From CAXBOO01 sp963977425 (GTDB taxonomy: Bacteria > Bacteroidota > Bacteroidia > Flavobacteriales_D > Luteibaculaceae): a DNA stretch of 64,000 bases. Below are positions 1 through 7,995 of this stretch, piece after piece. The translations under genes were made by a program, and so were the position numbers. Within the stretch, counting starts at the first letter, position 1, and every line of letters begins with the position of its first letter. The notes beneath the pieces were generated by a model. That model ran no database searches. It was not told where the DNA came from and was given only the letters and a program-made list of their open reading frames with translations. The DNA is taken from NCBI GenBank assembly GCA_963977425.1, contig CAXBOO010000001.1, forward strand, positions 124,001-188,000. The letters run 5' to 3'.

Positions 1-52
1 GTTCAATTCCGAAGTCAAATTTGTCGTTAACCTTTGCGTTGAATTTACTCAT
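1..52 (-). CDS. Biotin carboxyl carrier-like protein, N-terminus only (partial)
   Basis: Only the first 17 codons are inside the window; the gene runs off the left edge on the minus strand. The reading MSKFNAKVNDKFDFGIE resembles the first beta strand of the small biotin/lipoyl-attachment subunits of acyl-CoA carboxylases in Bacteroidota, which typically begin MS..-KVKVN-FEF. The ATG at 52-50 is the likely start because an in-frame TGA lies two codons upstream. The biotin-attachment lysine motif would be outside the window, so function cannot be confirmed here. Confidence 0.4.
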   Translation of the reverse strand, partial: MSKFNAKVNDKFDFGIE

Positions 53-55
53 GCA

Positions 56-94
56 TCAAATGTAAAACTTTGTTGTTCATCACCCTACATTTGA
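56..94. promoter_or_regulatory. Dyad upstream of the left-edge gene
   Basis: A perfect 9-bp inverted repeat, TCAAATGTA (56-64) and TACATTTGA (86-94), is separated by 21 bp, just upstream of the minus-strand start at 52. Both arms contain TACATTTG, which fits the Bacteroidota -7 consensus TAnnTTTG, so the arms could be promoter cores facing each way or the halves of an operator. No -33 element at good spacing is evident for either orientation. Functional role is inference. Confidence 0.3.
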
Positions 95-120
95 CTTTTC
101 TTTTCCTTATTTTTTTAAGC

Positions 121-205
121 TTCCCCTTTGGGTCGGGCTATTCGCCCTCGCTATTGGTCTTGCAACCAATGAGCTCAAACAAGGCTTCTATCCTTAAGCC
201 TTAGC
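121..205 (+). repeat. Structured intergenic element with two hairpins
   Basis: This stretch is richer in G+C than its surroundings and folds into two hairpins. The first pairs ATTGGT (153-158) with ACCAAT (165-170) and extends through GCT/AGC with one bulged G. The second pairs AAGGCTT (181-187) with AAGCCTT (196-202) around an 8-nt loop. The word GGTCGGGCTATTCGC followed later by GCTTCTATCC resembles dispersed intergenic repeats I recall from flavobacterial genomes; that link is from memory and untested. No second copy exists in this window. Confidence 0.4.
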
Positions 206-253
206 TTATATTTTGATTGGCTATTTGTTCTTGGAAAGAATACAACAATGACA

Positions 254-302
254 TTTACCCTTTTTGTGGTATTGCAAGTTGATACTAATTCTAGTTGTTT
301 CG
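254..302 (+). promoter_or_regulatory. Shared operator and putative promoter of the heme-uptake operon
   Basis: The dyad TTTACC-N8-GGTATT occupies 254-273 and is followed by G, so TTG at 272-274 can act as the -33 element. After 17 bp comes TA...TTTCG (292-302) as a weak -7 box, leaving about 28 nt to the GTG start at 331. The same arrangement stands before the imelysin operon (7996-8044; 20 of 21 dyad-region bases identical) and, on the minus strand, before the HmuY-like T9SS gene (6968-7016). An operator overlapping -33 fits a repressor or an activator; the regulator is unknown. Confidence 0.55.
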
Positions 303-330
303 CAATGTTAATTAAGACTAATTACAAATA

Positions 331-2418
331 GTGAAACAAACAGTCCTTCAATTTCTTTTTTTAGTGATGCTATATCCTGTATTAGGACAAGATTCTATTA
401 GTAGTTCTTTAGAAGAGAAACTTAATGAAGTTGTAATTACTGCAGCAAGAAAAAAACAACATGTGGATGATGTTTCTCTTCCCATGATGGTCTTAGGAGA
501 AAAACAAATTCAATTAAGTGGATTGAGTCATTTAAATGAATTATTGGAAGAGCAAAGTGGTATGGTAATATCTGAGGGTCATGGAAGTGGCATTCAAATT
601 CAAGGTTTTGACCCAGAATACACCATGGTATTAGTAGATAATGAGCCGATCATAGGAAGGGTAGCGGGTGTTTTAGACTTAAAAAGAATAAGTCTTCGAA
701 ATATTGAACACATTGAAATATTGAAAGGCGCTTCTTCGTGTTTATTTGGTAGCAATGCCATGGCAGGTGTAGTTAATATTATTACAAGAAAACCTGAACT
801 TGGTATGGAGTTAGGTGTTTTTTCAAAAGTTAGATTGCCCTTGTTATTTGAGAATAGTCTTCATTTTTCTAAAGGGTTTGGAAGACAAGGACTTAGTTTT
901 TTCTACAGTAGAATTGACAATGCTGGATTTAGACTGAACAGCAATCAAGCTTTTAAAACAGCTCCTTCGCATAGAGAAAATCACAGCAATTTGAAATGGT
1001 ATAGCGAGTGGGGGAAATGGTCGGTTTCTACGACCATACGGTATGCAGGATTAGCTTCTCCAAAACAAAAAATCGATAACCAAAACGGTGTTTTTGAATC
1101 AGAATCTGAAACAAAGGATGCGTCGTTGGGTATTGGGGTTAAATACAAACTAAATAAGCAATTGACGTTGAAGGCAAACGCGTACAAAAGTCAGTACAAT
1201 TCTAGTGATAGACTTTGGGCCGATGAAACACTGCCAACAGAGAATACGTTCAAACAAGATTACTCTAAAATGGAATTTGTTGCGCAATACGATGGCACAC
1301 AACATCATCAGCTTATTCTAGGAATTGGTGTTAATACAGAGTCGGTTAATACTCCAAGATTTCAATCTGCACCTAGTTTTAATACTCTTTTTGCCTTTGT
1401 TCAAGACGAATGGAAAATTTCTAAATCGACTAATTTATCAATGGGTGTTCGATATGATATACACAATACCTATGGCAGTCAATTATCTCCTAAAGTAAGC
1501 GCCCTCAGAAAACTAAATAGAAAATGGAAAATCAAAGCTTCTGTTGGTAGTGGTTTCAAATCACCTGATTTACGGCAGCTTTATCTAAATTTTAGTAACC
1601 CAATAGTTGGATACGATGTATTTGGAGTTAAGGTTTTGCAAGATAGATTGGATGAACTAGAGAGCCAAAACCAAATTCAGAGAATTGTTCACACTGTTGA
1701 CGAAACTTTGGAAGCGGAACGTTCAATGTCCTTAAATGCTTCGATTATTTGGCAATGGCATAAAAGCAATTCGATAGATATAAATGGATTTTATAACCAT
1801 GTCAATGGGATGATAAACTCTATTGCTGTTGCTCAGAAAAACAATGGTCAACTTGTATATAGTTACGAAAATTTAAGTCAATTCACAACCAAAGGAATAG
1901 CCCTAAGCTCGAAAAATCAGTTGACTGAAAATTTGAAAGTAAACTTGGGTGGCCAGTTTTTGATTACCGCCGATGCCGATCAAAAAAAAGCAGTGAAAAA
2001 TGGGGAAGTATTCGTTCGGAATTCTGATAACAACGAAACAAGAGCCATTGTACCATTGGAATATATGGGATTGTTTTCGAGATCAAAATACAACGCTAAC
2101 GCCAGTATTCAATATCTATGTAAATCGATTGAAACAAACTTTTTTATCCGTTATAACTGGCGTTCAGCTTATGCTTTGTTCGATAGCAACGGTAATTCTA
2201 TTTACGACGCGTTCGATGAACGATCTGGGGATTTCCACCAATTCAATATTACTCTAAGCAAAACCATCAAATCTTTTGTTTTTCAAGCAAGTGTTATCAA
2301 TGTTTTGAACAATACCAGTGTTCAATTTTTGCCCAATAATCCAGGTGTTCAATGCGCATTTAGTGCAAACTATACCTACAAACAAAAACCCAAAAAAAAT
2401 CAATTCCTACACCCATGA
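331..2418 (+). CDS. TonB-dependent heme receptor (HmuR-like)
   Basis: This 695-residue outer-membrane receptor begins at a GTG that gives a clean signal peptide ending ..YPVLGQ. A plug domain follows (about residues 30-150), with the family features GSGIQIQGFDPEYTMVLVDN and EILKGASSCLFGSNAMAGVV, and then a long barrel. There is no N-terminal carboxypeptidase-like domain, as in siderophore/heme receptors rather than SusC types. The stop overlaps the ATG of an HmuY-like lipoprotein by 4 bp. That pairing is the basis for assigning heme or metalloporphyrin as substrate; the receptor sequence alone does not prove it. Transcription probably starts from the promoter at 254-302. Confidence 0.8.
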   Translation: MKQTVLQFLFLVMLYPVLGQDSISSSLEEKLNEVVITAARKKQHVDDVSLPMMVLGEKQIQLSGLSHLNELLEEQSGMVISEGHGSGIQIQGFDPEYTMVLVDNEPIIGRVAGVLDLKRISLRNIEHIEILKGASSCLFGSNAMAGVVNIITRKPELGMELGVFSKVRLPLLFENSLHFSKGFGRQGLSFFYSRIDNAGFRLNSNQAFKTAPSHRENHSNLKWYSEWGKWSVSTTIRYAGLASPKQKIDNQNGVFESESETKDASLGIGVKYKLNKQLTLKANAYKSQYNSSDRLWADETLPTENTFKQDYSKMEFVAQYDGTQHHQLILGIGVNTESVNTPRFQSAPSFNTLFAFVQDEWKISKSTNLSMGVRYDIHNTYGSQLSPKVSALRKLNRKWKIKASVGSGFKSPDLRQLYLNFSNPIVGYDVFGVKVLQDRLDELESQNQIQRIVHTVDETLEAERSMSLNASIIWQWHKSNSIDINGFYNHVNGMINSIAVAQKNNGQLVYSYENLSQFTTKGIALSSKNQLTENLKVNLGGQFLITADADQKKAVKNGEVFVRNSDNNETRAIVPLEYMGLFSRSKYNANASIQYLCKSIETNFFIRYNWRSAYALFDSNGNSIYDAFDERSGDFHQFNITLSKTIKSFVFQASVINVLNNTSVQFLPNNPGVQCAFSANYTYKQKPKKNQFLHP

Positions 2419-2999
2419 AACAACTTTTATTTGGAATAACTATAAGTCTCCTTCTAATGTCTGCGTCTTGTGAAAAGAGCCAAACAGCTGAGCCAATAGT
2501 AAAAAATGACGATACTACAGCTGTTTACACCGAACATTGGGTGTATGATTTAGCAGCTGATTCGGGAAGTACAGGCCACTATGTTTATTTCGATTTAAAA
2601 ACAAAATCCGAAGTGACCGATTCTAATTCTCTGCTATGGCATTTAGGTTTTCGGTCAACCAATATCATTCTTAATAGTGGAGCAAGCGGACCGGGAGAGA
2701 TCTCGGGACAAGTTGTAGTAGGCAATTTTAAGGATATAACCGAAGCTCCTACTAATGGATATGTTACAGACTCGGAAAATGGTTTTGCTATTCCAAATGG
2801 TAGCGGTGAAGGATGGTACAATTATAGTTTTGAAAACCACACGATTCTCCCTATACCAGGAAGGATAATTATTGTCCGACTTTCTGATTCGGTGCATTAC
2901 AAGATGGAAATCATAAGTTTTTATGAAGGAAGTCCAGAATCGCCTGATTATCAGAGTGATAAACCTAGATTTTACACGTTTAGATATCAACAAATTTAA
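2415..2999 (+). CDS. HmuY-like heme-binding lipoprotein
   Basis: The 194-residue product has a lipoprotein signal with lipobox LMSASC and is expected to be anchored to the outer membrane. The mature part shows the HmuY family layout: YFDLKTK near residue 60, then a WHLGF strand (in place of WDIAF), ILNSGASG, a glycine-rich middle, and the ending HYKMEIISFYEG...RFYTFRYQ, equivalent to the closing beta strands of HmuY. HmuY proteins capture heme and hand it to the partner TonB receptor. The ATGA overlap with the upstream receptor gene supports co-translation. The heme-ligand residues cannot be assigned without an alignment. Confidence 0.8.
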   Translation: MKQLLFGITISLLLMSASCEKSQTAEPIVKNDDTTAVYTEHWVYDLAADSGSTGHYVYFDLKTKSEVTDSNSLLWHLGFRSTNIILNSGASGPGEISGQVVVGNFKDITEAPTNGYVTDSENGFAIPNGSGEGWYNYSFENHTILPIPGRIIIVRLSDSVHYKMEIISFYEGSPESPDYQSDKPRFYTFRYQQI

Positions 3000-3011
3000 A
3001 ACCAAAACACC

Positions 3012-3935
3012 ATGAAAAAAAGAGTGATTCTGTTGTCTATTTTGGCATCAGTGTTCAGTTTAAATGCACAAAGCAAACTTGAGAAAGATAAAATAGCTAT
3101 CCGTAAAATGGAAGGTTGTTATAAAGTAGAATTTCGTTATGCGGAAGTATTCAGTAATGATACGTTATATAAGTATCCTGAGCGTGAGTATTCTTGGTCA
3201 TATGAGTGGATAACAGAAATACCAAACGATGATCCTAATAAGGTTGAACTACAGCATTTGTTAAGCATTAATGATAGTTCGGTAGTGAAACATTGGAGAC
3301 AAGAATGGATTTATGAAAACACCGATGCCAATGTATTTCATAAAGATTATACATGGAATTACGAGCAATGGAAAGAAGATAAAGTAAAAGGAGAATGGAC
3401 GCAAAGAGTATCACAAGTAGATGATAGTCCACGCTACATTGCATCAGGTGCTTGGGTTCATCCAAATCATTCTGGCTCTTATTGGGAGTCGATTGCAGAT
3501 GCACCATTGCCACGTCGAGAAAAGAAAGCTGGTCGTAAAGATTATAATGTTCTGCAAAGAGTTAACCGACAAGAGTTGACCGATTTTGGATGGGCACACA
3601 AACAAGAAAACACTAAAGTTCTAAAAAGCTTCAACGGTGCTAGAAAAGACATTGCCTTAGAAACGGGGTATAATACATATACTAAAACAGATGAAATAAA
3701 TTGTAAACCGTCAAAAGAATATTGGGAGCAAACCAATGCCTTTTGGCATTTAGTTAGAGAAGAATGGATAACTATATATGGTCAAAAAAAAGATTTCAAA
3801 GTGGCTGTAATGGGGAAAGACGGTTTCTTTTATGCTAAAATGTTTGAAGCAGCCAAAGAATCGGGTAATTGGAGCGAAAAAAAGAAGCGCAATTGGATCA
3901 AGAAAACAATTGCAGAACATGTAACATGGATGTAA
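3012..3935 (+). CDS. DUF6607 family secreted protein
   Basis: A 307-residue protein with signal peptide ending SVFSLNAQ. It matches my recollection of the DUF6607 family along its length: CYKVEFRYAE near the mature N-terminus, then KHWRQEWIYENT, DDSPRYIASGAWVH, ESIADAPLPRRE and the central DYNVLQRVNRQELTDFGWAHKQ. The biochemical role is unknown. It is the third gene of the heme-uptake operon, 12 bp after the HmuY-like gene, and a strong terminator follows it. A periplasmic or outer-membrane accessory role in heme or metal handling is inference from position. Confidence 0.8.
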   Translation: MKKRVILLSILASVFSLNAQSKLEKDKIAIRKMEGCYKVEFRYAEVFSNDTLYKYPEREYSWSYEWITEIPNDDPNKVELQHLLSINDSSVVKHWRQEWIYENTDANVFHKDYTWNYEQWKEDKVKGEWTQRVSQVDDSPRYIASGAWVHPNHSGSYWESIADAPLPRREKKAGRKDYNVLQRVNRQELTDFGWAHKQENTKVLKSFNGARKDIALETGYNTYTKTDEINCKPSKEYWEQTNAFWHLVREEWITIYGQKKDFKVAVMGKDGFFYAKMFEAAKESGNWSEKKKRNWIKKTIAEHVTWM

Positions 3936-3955
3936 GTCCAGAGTACTAATTGGTT

Positions 3956-3987
3956 CAAAAACCGAGGTTATATCCTCGGTTTTTTTT
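3956..3987 (+). terminator. Rho-independent terminator, bidirectional
   Basis: The stem ACCGAGG (3961-3967) / CCTCGGT (3974-3980) with a 6-nt loop is flanked by A-run and T-run, so it can end the heme-uptake operon on the plus strand. It also suits the convergent thioesterase gene whose stop lies at 3997. Confidence 0.9.
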
Positions 3988-3996
3988 GTTTAAAAT

Positions 3997-4383
3997 TCAG
4001 CGATTTTTTACGTACTCAACCTCTGTTTTACCATGTGGTATTGGTTTGCCATCAGTGCCTAAATTTACCATTACAAGGCTATCGATCAACAAGATAGTTT
4101 CACGAGTCATCTTATTTCGAACTTCACAATTAAGCGTGATTGAACTGTTGCCAAATTTGGTTACGCTTAACCCAATTTCTATTATGTCACCTTTCTTGGC
4201 AGAGCTTACAAAATTAATTTCTGACATATACTTAGTTACTACCTTTGGATTTTCAAGTTGAACAATAGCATACAAGGCTGCTTCTTCATCAATCCATTGC
4301 AAAAGTCGCCCGCCAAAAAGCGATCCATTGGGGTTCAGATCTTCTGGTTTCACCCATTTTCTAGTGTGGAAATTCATACTCAT
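3997..4383 (-). CDS. Acyl-CoA thioesterase, hotdog fold (YciA/ACOT type)
   Basis: The 128-residue product has the single-hotdog thioesterase pattern. LNPNGSLFGGRLLQWIDEEA (residues about 16-35) contains the N-P-G-LFGG-L-W-D/E signature of cytosolic acyl-CoA hydrolases. Later strands include VTKYMSEINFVSSAKKGDIIE and IPHGK. It would hydrolyse acyl-CoA to free acid and CoA in the cytoplasm. A second ATG two codons downstream is an alternative start. It stands alone between two terminators and has no functional link to the neighbouring heme genes. Confidence 0.88.
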   Translation of the reverse strand: MSMNFHTRKWVKPEDLNPNGSLFGGRLLQWIDEEAALYAIVQLENPKVVTKYMSEINFVSSAKKGDIIEIGLSVTKFGNSSITLNCEVRNKMTRETILLIDSLVMVNLGTDGKPIPHGKTEVEYVKNR

Positions 4384-4494
4384 ATTATTGCATTTATAGG
4401 TATTACTATGTTAGAAGTATAGAACTACAATGTACAATTCCTGTAACTACATTAAAGTATAGCACAAATCGTTTTGATTTGTTAAGATTAGAAC

Positions 4495-4531
4495 AAAAAA
4501 AATCCCCAACAGTAAAACTTACTATTGGGGA
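4495..4531 (-). terminator. Rho-independent terminator
   Basis: The arms 4503-4514 and 4520-4531 form a 12-bp stem with one mismatch (TCCCCAA core) around a 5-nt loop. Read on the minus strand it ends in an eight-base T run. It lies just downstream of the T9SS protein gene that ends at 4553. Confidence 0.85.
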
Positions 4532-4552
4532 ATGATAATTGGCAAACATGTT

Positions 4553-6940
4553 TTAATGTGTAACCATTATTCGATGATGGAAAATGTCTTTTTTGGATTT
4601 CAATTGAATGACATAAGTTCCTTTTGGCCAAGTATCTGTAGGGATTGTACAAAGTGTTGTAGATTCTTTTTTTGCAAACATCAATTTACCATCGATACTA
4701 ACTATAGAAATTTCTAGATCATTTGCACCAGAAATATATAAAATGGAATTCACCGGATTTGGATAAACAACTATTGATTCTTCGATAGTGTTTGTTAATC
4801 CTACAGTGTTCTTATAGTCGTATGTAAATGAATATTCACACCCATTTTTATCTGTTATTAGAACCGTATATATTCCATTCGATAAACTGTCTACAGATCT
4901 ATTTTGATCTCCGGTATTCCATAAAAAACTGTAAGGAGGGGTACCTCCTGATGGTTGAGAAAAAATTTGAGCGTCCTCACAACTTTCACATGTAGCTTCT
5001 TGTAAGTCGAAAGAATTGCTGATTTGTGTAGGATCAGTCAATATATAGCTACTCGAATCCTTGCACCCGGCTTCATCTTCCAAAATCAAGATATAAGTTC
5101 CAGCGGCTAGATCGGTAATCGTTTTGCTTGTTTCTCCTGTGCTCCATTTATACATTAAAGCGCCAATATTGCCAACGGCATCTATAAAAATACTACCCGT
5201 TTTATCTCCAAAACATTTTGGGTTAACTATGTCTTTACGTCCCGTAACAAGTTTGCAACCAAGCTTTTGTATTTTGCTAGCAATTGTTTTTGTGCAGCCG
5301 TTACTGTCTGTAATTATTGCCGAGTAGTTGCCAGGAGCTAAATTGTGTCTTTCAAAATCTGACAATGTAGCATCGTCTTCCCATACAATAGTGTATGGAG
5401 ATTGTCCTCCTAGCGGATCAACGAAAATGCTGCCATTTTCACATTCATTACAACTCTCATCGGTAGTACTAATTTGGGCGAAAATCGAATCTGCAGATTG
5501 AATTAATATACTGTCTGTTAGTATACAACCTGTGTTTTCTGTTAATACAAAATGTTGCCATCCAGAATTTAAAGAATCTATAGAGGTACCATATTTTCCA
5601 TTGCTCCATTCAACAGAATAATCATCTTTTGCACCATCGATAATTAATGTTATTTCACCATCATTAGAACCATAACAACTGAGTTTTTTTGTTTTCGTTT
5701 CTAGAATGGATATAGTGCATTGAAAAGGTAAAATGGTAACAGAGTCTTGGTAAAGGTTACCGTTATTATCTCTGAGGGAATATAAATATGTTCCGGGGGA
5801 TAAATTGGAAAGATCAAATTTGTTAGATCCATGATTCCATTCAATAGAATATTCGCAAATACCTCCATATGGAATAACTGAAATACTGCCATCTTCACAG
5901 TTTACACAATTCTCATTTTGAGCGATATTTTGAGCTCTCAGTGAATCTGTATTGTACGAATCAATGATAAACGAGTAGATTCCTTTGTCATCATATGCAG
6001 TTGGTTTGTAAAAGTAGGTTGCACCATTCTCTTTTCGTATGAAAAAAGATGTGTTAGAACGTATCTTGTTGGATGTTGAGTTCCACCAATTATAGCCAAT
6101 AGTTTGAATGTTTTCACTGTAGTTCATTGGAACAAAGCAAACCGAATCGGATTCCGATTTAGAACTAGTACGGTTGATGTTGTGCAATACTCCTGGAAAG
6201 TTTGTTGTATTGCCAATTGCTTTTTCAGCAGGGAAAGGTGTGAACATTATATCCCATTGACTTTCCACAGGTTCCGGATTGAAAGTTTGGTGTTGAATTA
6301 GAGAACGGTACGAGAACATTTTGTTTTCGTAATCAGTTCTTTTTATGCTTACTTCTTTAAGCTCACTACCATCTAGATTGGCATAGGCATAATCAAAACT
6401 TTCAGTAAGTGATTTGCGAACAAAAAATTGTTTGTATTCACCATTTCTTAATTGTAAAATGAATATTCTGTAGCCTATTATAGCATGAGCTGGACTTGTA
6501 GAAAAAGCTCTATATCCACCCCAACCATATCCGACAATATCGGTACTAAAAGATGGCTTTTGTTGATTCAAAGCTCCCATTTTCCAGTCATCGTAACTAT
6601 TATGTAATTCAATCCAATTGTTGGTTTGTGATGCCATGCCAGTAGTATCATAAAATATGGGGGTGTAATTTTGCAGCCCTGTGCAATTAAGAGTTAAGGT
6701 GCAATTATCTCTAATATCTTCAGTATTGGTCCATACTTTAGTGCCGCTTGCTTCATTTATTCGAATGGCATAATCGCCTTGAGGTTCAATAGCAATATCC
6801 CATTCATTGAGTCCTATTTGACCTTGAATACCGTTCTCTATGCTATAATAAACTTGTTTACTATCATTGGTAGAAACAACTTTTTGGGCGTTTAGTGAGC
6901 CCCAAACAACAACAAGAAGTAAGATTAAAATATCTTTCAT
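4553..6940 (-). CDS. T9SS-secreted protein: HmuY-like N-terminus, five SprB-type repeats, sorting domain
   Basis: A 795-residue secreted protein. Residues 1-19 are a signal peptide. Residues 28-200 read like an HmuY domain (QVYYSIENG, EWDIAIEP, later GYRIFILQLRNGEYKQFFV), and 205-330 look like a second, shorter copy (SQWDIMFTPF). Five cysteine-containing SprB-type repeats follow (about 343-710), each with C..C-NGSI..., GG..PY..W and LSPGTY...D.NGC elements. Residues about 717-795 are a type A T9SS sorting domain (VVYPNPVNS ... KGTYVIQL). It should be exported by T9SS and attached to or released from the surface. Heme binding is inference, supported by the shared promoter element at 6968-7016. 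Confidence 0.8.
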   Translation of the reverse strand: MKDILILLLVVVWGSLNAQKVVSTNDSKQVYYSIENGIQGQIGLNEWDIAIEPQGDYAIRINEASGTKVWTNTEDIRDNCTLTLNCTGLQNYTPIFYDTTGMASQTNNWIELHNSYDDWKMGALNQQKPSFSTDIVGYGWGGYRAFSTSPAHAIIGYRIFILQLRNGEYKQFFVRKSLTESFDYAYANLDGSELKEVSIKRTDYENKMFSYRSLIQHQTFNPEPVESQWDIMFTPFPAEKAIGNTTNFPGVLHNINRTSSKSESDSVCFVPMNYSENIQTIGYNWWNSTSNKIRSNTSFFIRKENGATYFYKPTAYDDKGIYSFIIDSYNTDSLRAQNIAQNENCVNCEDGSISVIPYGGICEYSIEWNHGSNKFDLSNLSPGTYLYSLRDNNGNLYQDSVTILPFQCTISILETKTKKLSCYGSNDGEITLIIDGAKDDYSVEWSNGKYGTSIDSLNSGWQHFVLTENTGCILTDSILIQSADSIFAQISTTDESCNECENGSIFVDPLGGQSPYTIVWEDDATLSDFERHNLAPGNYSAIITDSNGCTKTIASKIQKLGCKLVTGRKDIVNPKCFGDKTGSIFIDAVGNIGALMYKWSTGETSKTITDLAAGTYILILEDEAGCKDSSSYILTDPTQISNSFDLQEATCESCEDAQIFSQPSGGTPPYSFLWNTGDQNRSVDSLSNGIYTVLITDKNGCEYSFTYDYKNTVGLTNTIEESIVVYPNPVNSILYISGANDLEISIVSIDGKLMFAKKESTTLCTIPTDTWPKGTYVIQLKSKKDIFHHRIMVTH

Positions 6941-6967
6941 TTTATTTAGACTAATTAAAAATTAAGG

Positions 6968-7016
6968 CAAAACTATATGCTAAACTAGTATCGGACAATA
7001 CCTTGTTTTGGGTATT
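6968..7016 (-). promoter_or_regulatory. Shared operator and putative promoter of the HmuY-like T9SS gene
   Basis: The dyad AATACC-N8-GGTATT (6997-7016) is a perfect palindrome in its arms. Read on the minus strand, GGTATTG supplies TTG (6998-6996), and 18 bp later comes TATAGTTTTG (6977-6968), which contains an exact TAnnTTTG box. The start codon at 6940 is 56 nt past the element. On the plus strand a further half-site makes GGTAT-N4-ATACC (7011-7024), so the divergent M23 gene at 7038 may share the control. Compare 254-302 and 7996-8044. Confidence 0.6.
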
Positions 7017-7037
7017 TTTATACCGAAATACATTTCA

Positions 7038-7667
7038 ATGACGTACCATCCCTTACTTGGCCTGTGGCTCAACACGGCAAACAGTTTGCATACACCACTT
7101 AGTATTCAGGCTGTTGAATCTGCAGGTTTCGATGCTCAGTCGTCCAATTGCGATGAAGATTATTTGAAACATTTTCTTGGGGATTACGATTTCGTATTTG
7201 GCGGATTTTTAGAAAAACGCAACCTATACGAACGCAGTCCATTGTTTAAAGCCGATGATGGATTTAGAAACATTCATTTGGGTACCGATATTTGGGCAGA
7301 TGCTGGAACGGTTTTGTATGCCCCTTTCGATATGAAAATCCATTCGTTTCAAGACAACAACCATTTTGGCGATTATGGACCAACTGTCATTTTTGAAGGA
7401 AACGAAGATTATCCTTTTATCCTTATGGGGCATTTAAGCCGAGAAGATCTTAAGCTTTGGAGCACCAAAACCGAATACAAGGCTGGCGATGTTGTAGGAC
7501 ATTTCGGAGCCGCCGAAGAAAACGGAGGATGGTATCCTCATGTTCACTTACAAGTTATGCGTGATATGCAAAACCGTGTAGGCGATTTTCCTGGCGTGTA
7601 TGCCGAGGCCAAGCTCCATGAAGTAAAAGAAATAATGGTAGACCCTAAAGGCTTGTTTTATAGATAA
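7038..7667 (+). CDS. M23 family metallopeptidase (LytM-like)
   Basis: The 209-residue product carries a zinc peptidase domain of the M23 type. HLGTD supplies the H80/D84 zinc ligands, MGHLS contributes H132, and HVH supplies H168/H170. These enzymes cut peptide cross-links in peptidoglycan. No signal peptide is evident, which is unusual for a wall hydrolase and leaves the location open. I chose the ATG at 7038; a TTG at 7008 would add ten residues but lies inside the dyad region. It is divergent from the T9SS gene and shares its upstream palindromes. Confidence 0.8.
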   Translation: MTYHPLLGLWLNTANSLHTPLSIQAVESAGFDAQSSNCDEDYLKHFLGDYDFVFGGFLEKRNLYERSPLFKADDGFRNIHLGTDIWADAGTVLYAPFDMKIHSFQDNNHFGDYGPTVIFEGNEDYPFILMGHLSREDLKLWSTKTEYKAGDVVGHFGAAEENGGWYPHVHLQVMRDMQNRVGDFPGVYAEAKLHEVKEIMVDPKGLFYR

Positions 7668-7680
7668 AATGCTTTTGCCT

Positions 7681-7824
7681 TGTCACTTCGAGTGAAATTC
7701 TGTAAGAATTTTGAATCGAGAAGTTTTCAAATGACAAGTGAGATTCTTCATTCCAAAACCTTGTGTTCTTTAAGACAAAGATCTCGATACAATTTCTCAT
7801 TCTTCGAAATCACTCGATCTGACA
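7681..7824. repeat. Intergenic repeat: two half-elements in opposite orientation
   Basis: Bases 7681-7724 (plus) and 7824-7781 (minus) are diverged copies of one element with the pattern TGTCA..TCGAGTGA ... ATCGAGA at its ends. A third copy lies at 33976-34025. Such TGTCA/TCGAG intergenic elements are common and degenerate in Bacteroidota genomes. The remainder of the 407-bp gap to 8074 holds a pair of AAATCAC (7829-7835) / GTGATTT (7921-7927) arms, a GC-richer segment at 7846-7900, and then the operator of the imelysin operon. Confidence 0.55.
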
Positions 7825-7995
7825 GGTTAAATCACTTGATTTTTTGGCCTGAGTTTCGCGAATCGAATAAAAACCACCGCGACTTTCGGCCACCTTTCCT
7901 CAAAAGGTATGGAATGTGCTGTGATTTTTATTAATTTAAAATCAGATGTTTTATAATCATTTTACCTGAACACAATACTCTCAGCTACAGCCGTA

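Noticed and set aside
254..274. Fur box
   Set aside because: The dyad TTTACC-N8-GGTATT does not match the AT-rich Fur consensus with GATAAT-type repeats.
2655..3005. Antisense open frame of 116 codons over the HmuY-like gene
   Set aside because: The plus-strand frame has a lipobox and family motifs; the antisense frame has neither and is a shadow.
7680..7934. Open reading frame of 84 codons in the gap before the imelysin operon
   Set aside because: It lies across the inverted intergenic repeats, has a composition unlike a protein and no recognisable domain.
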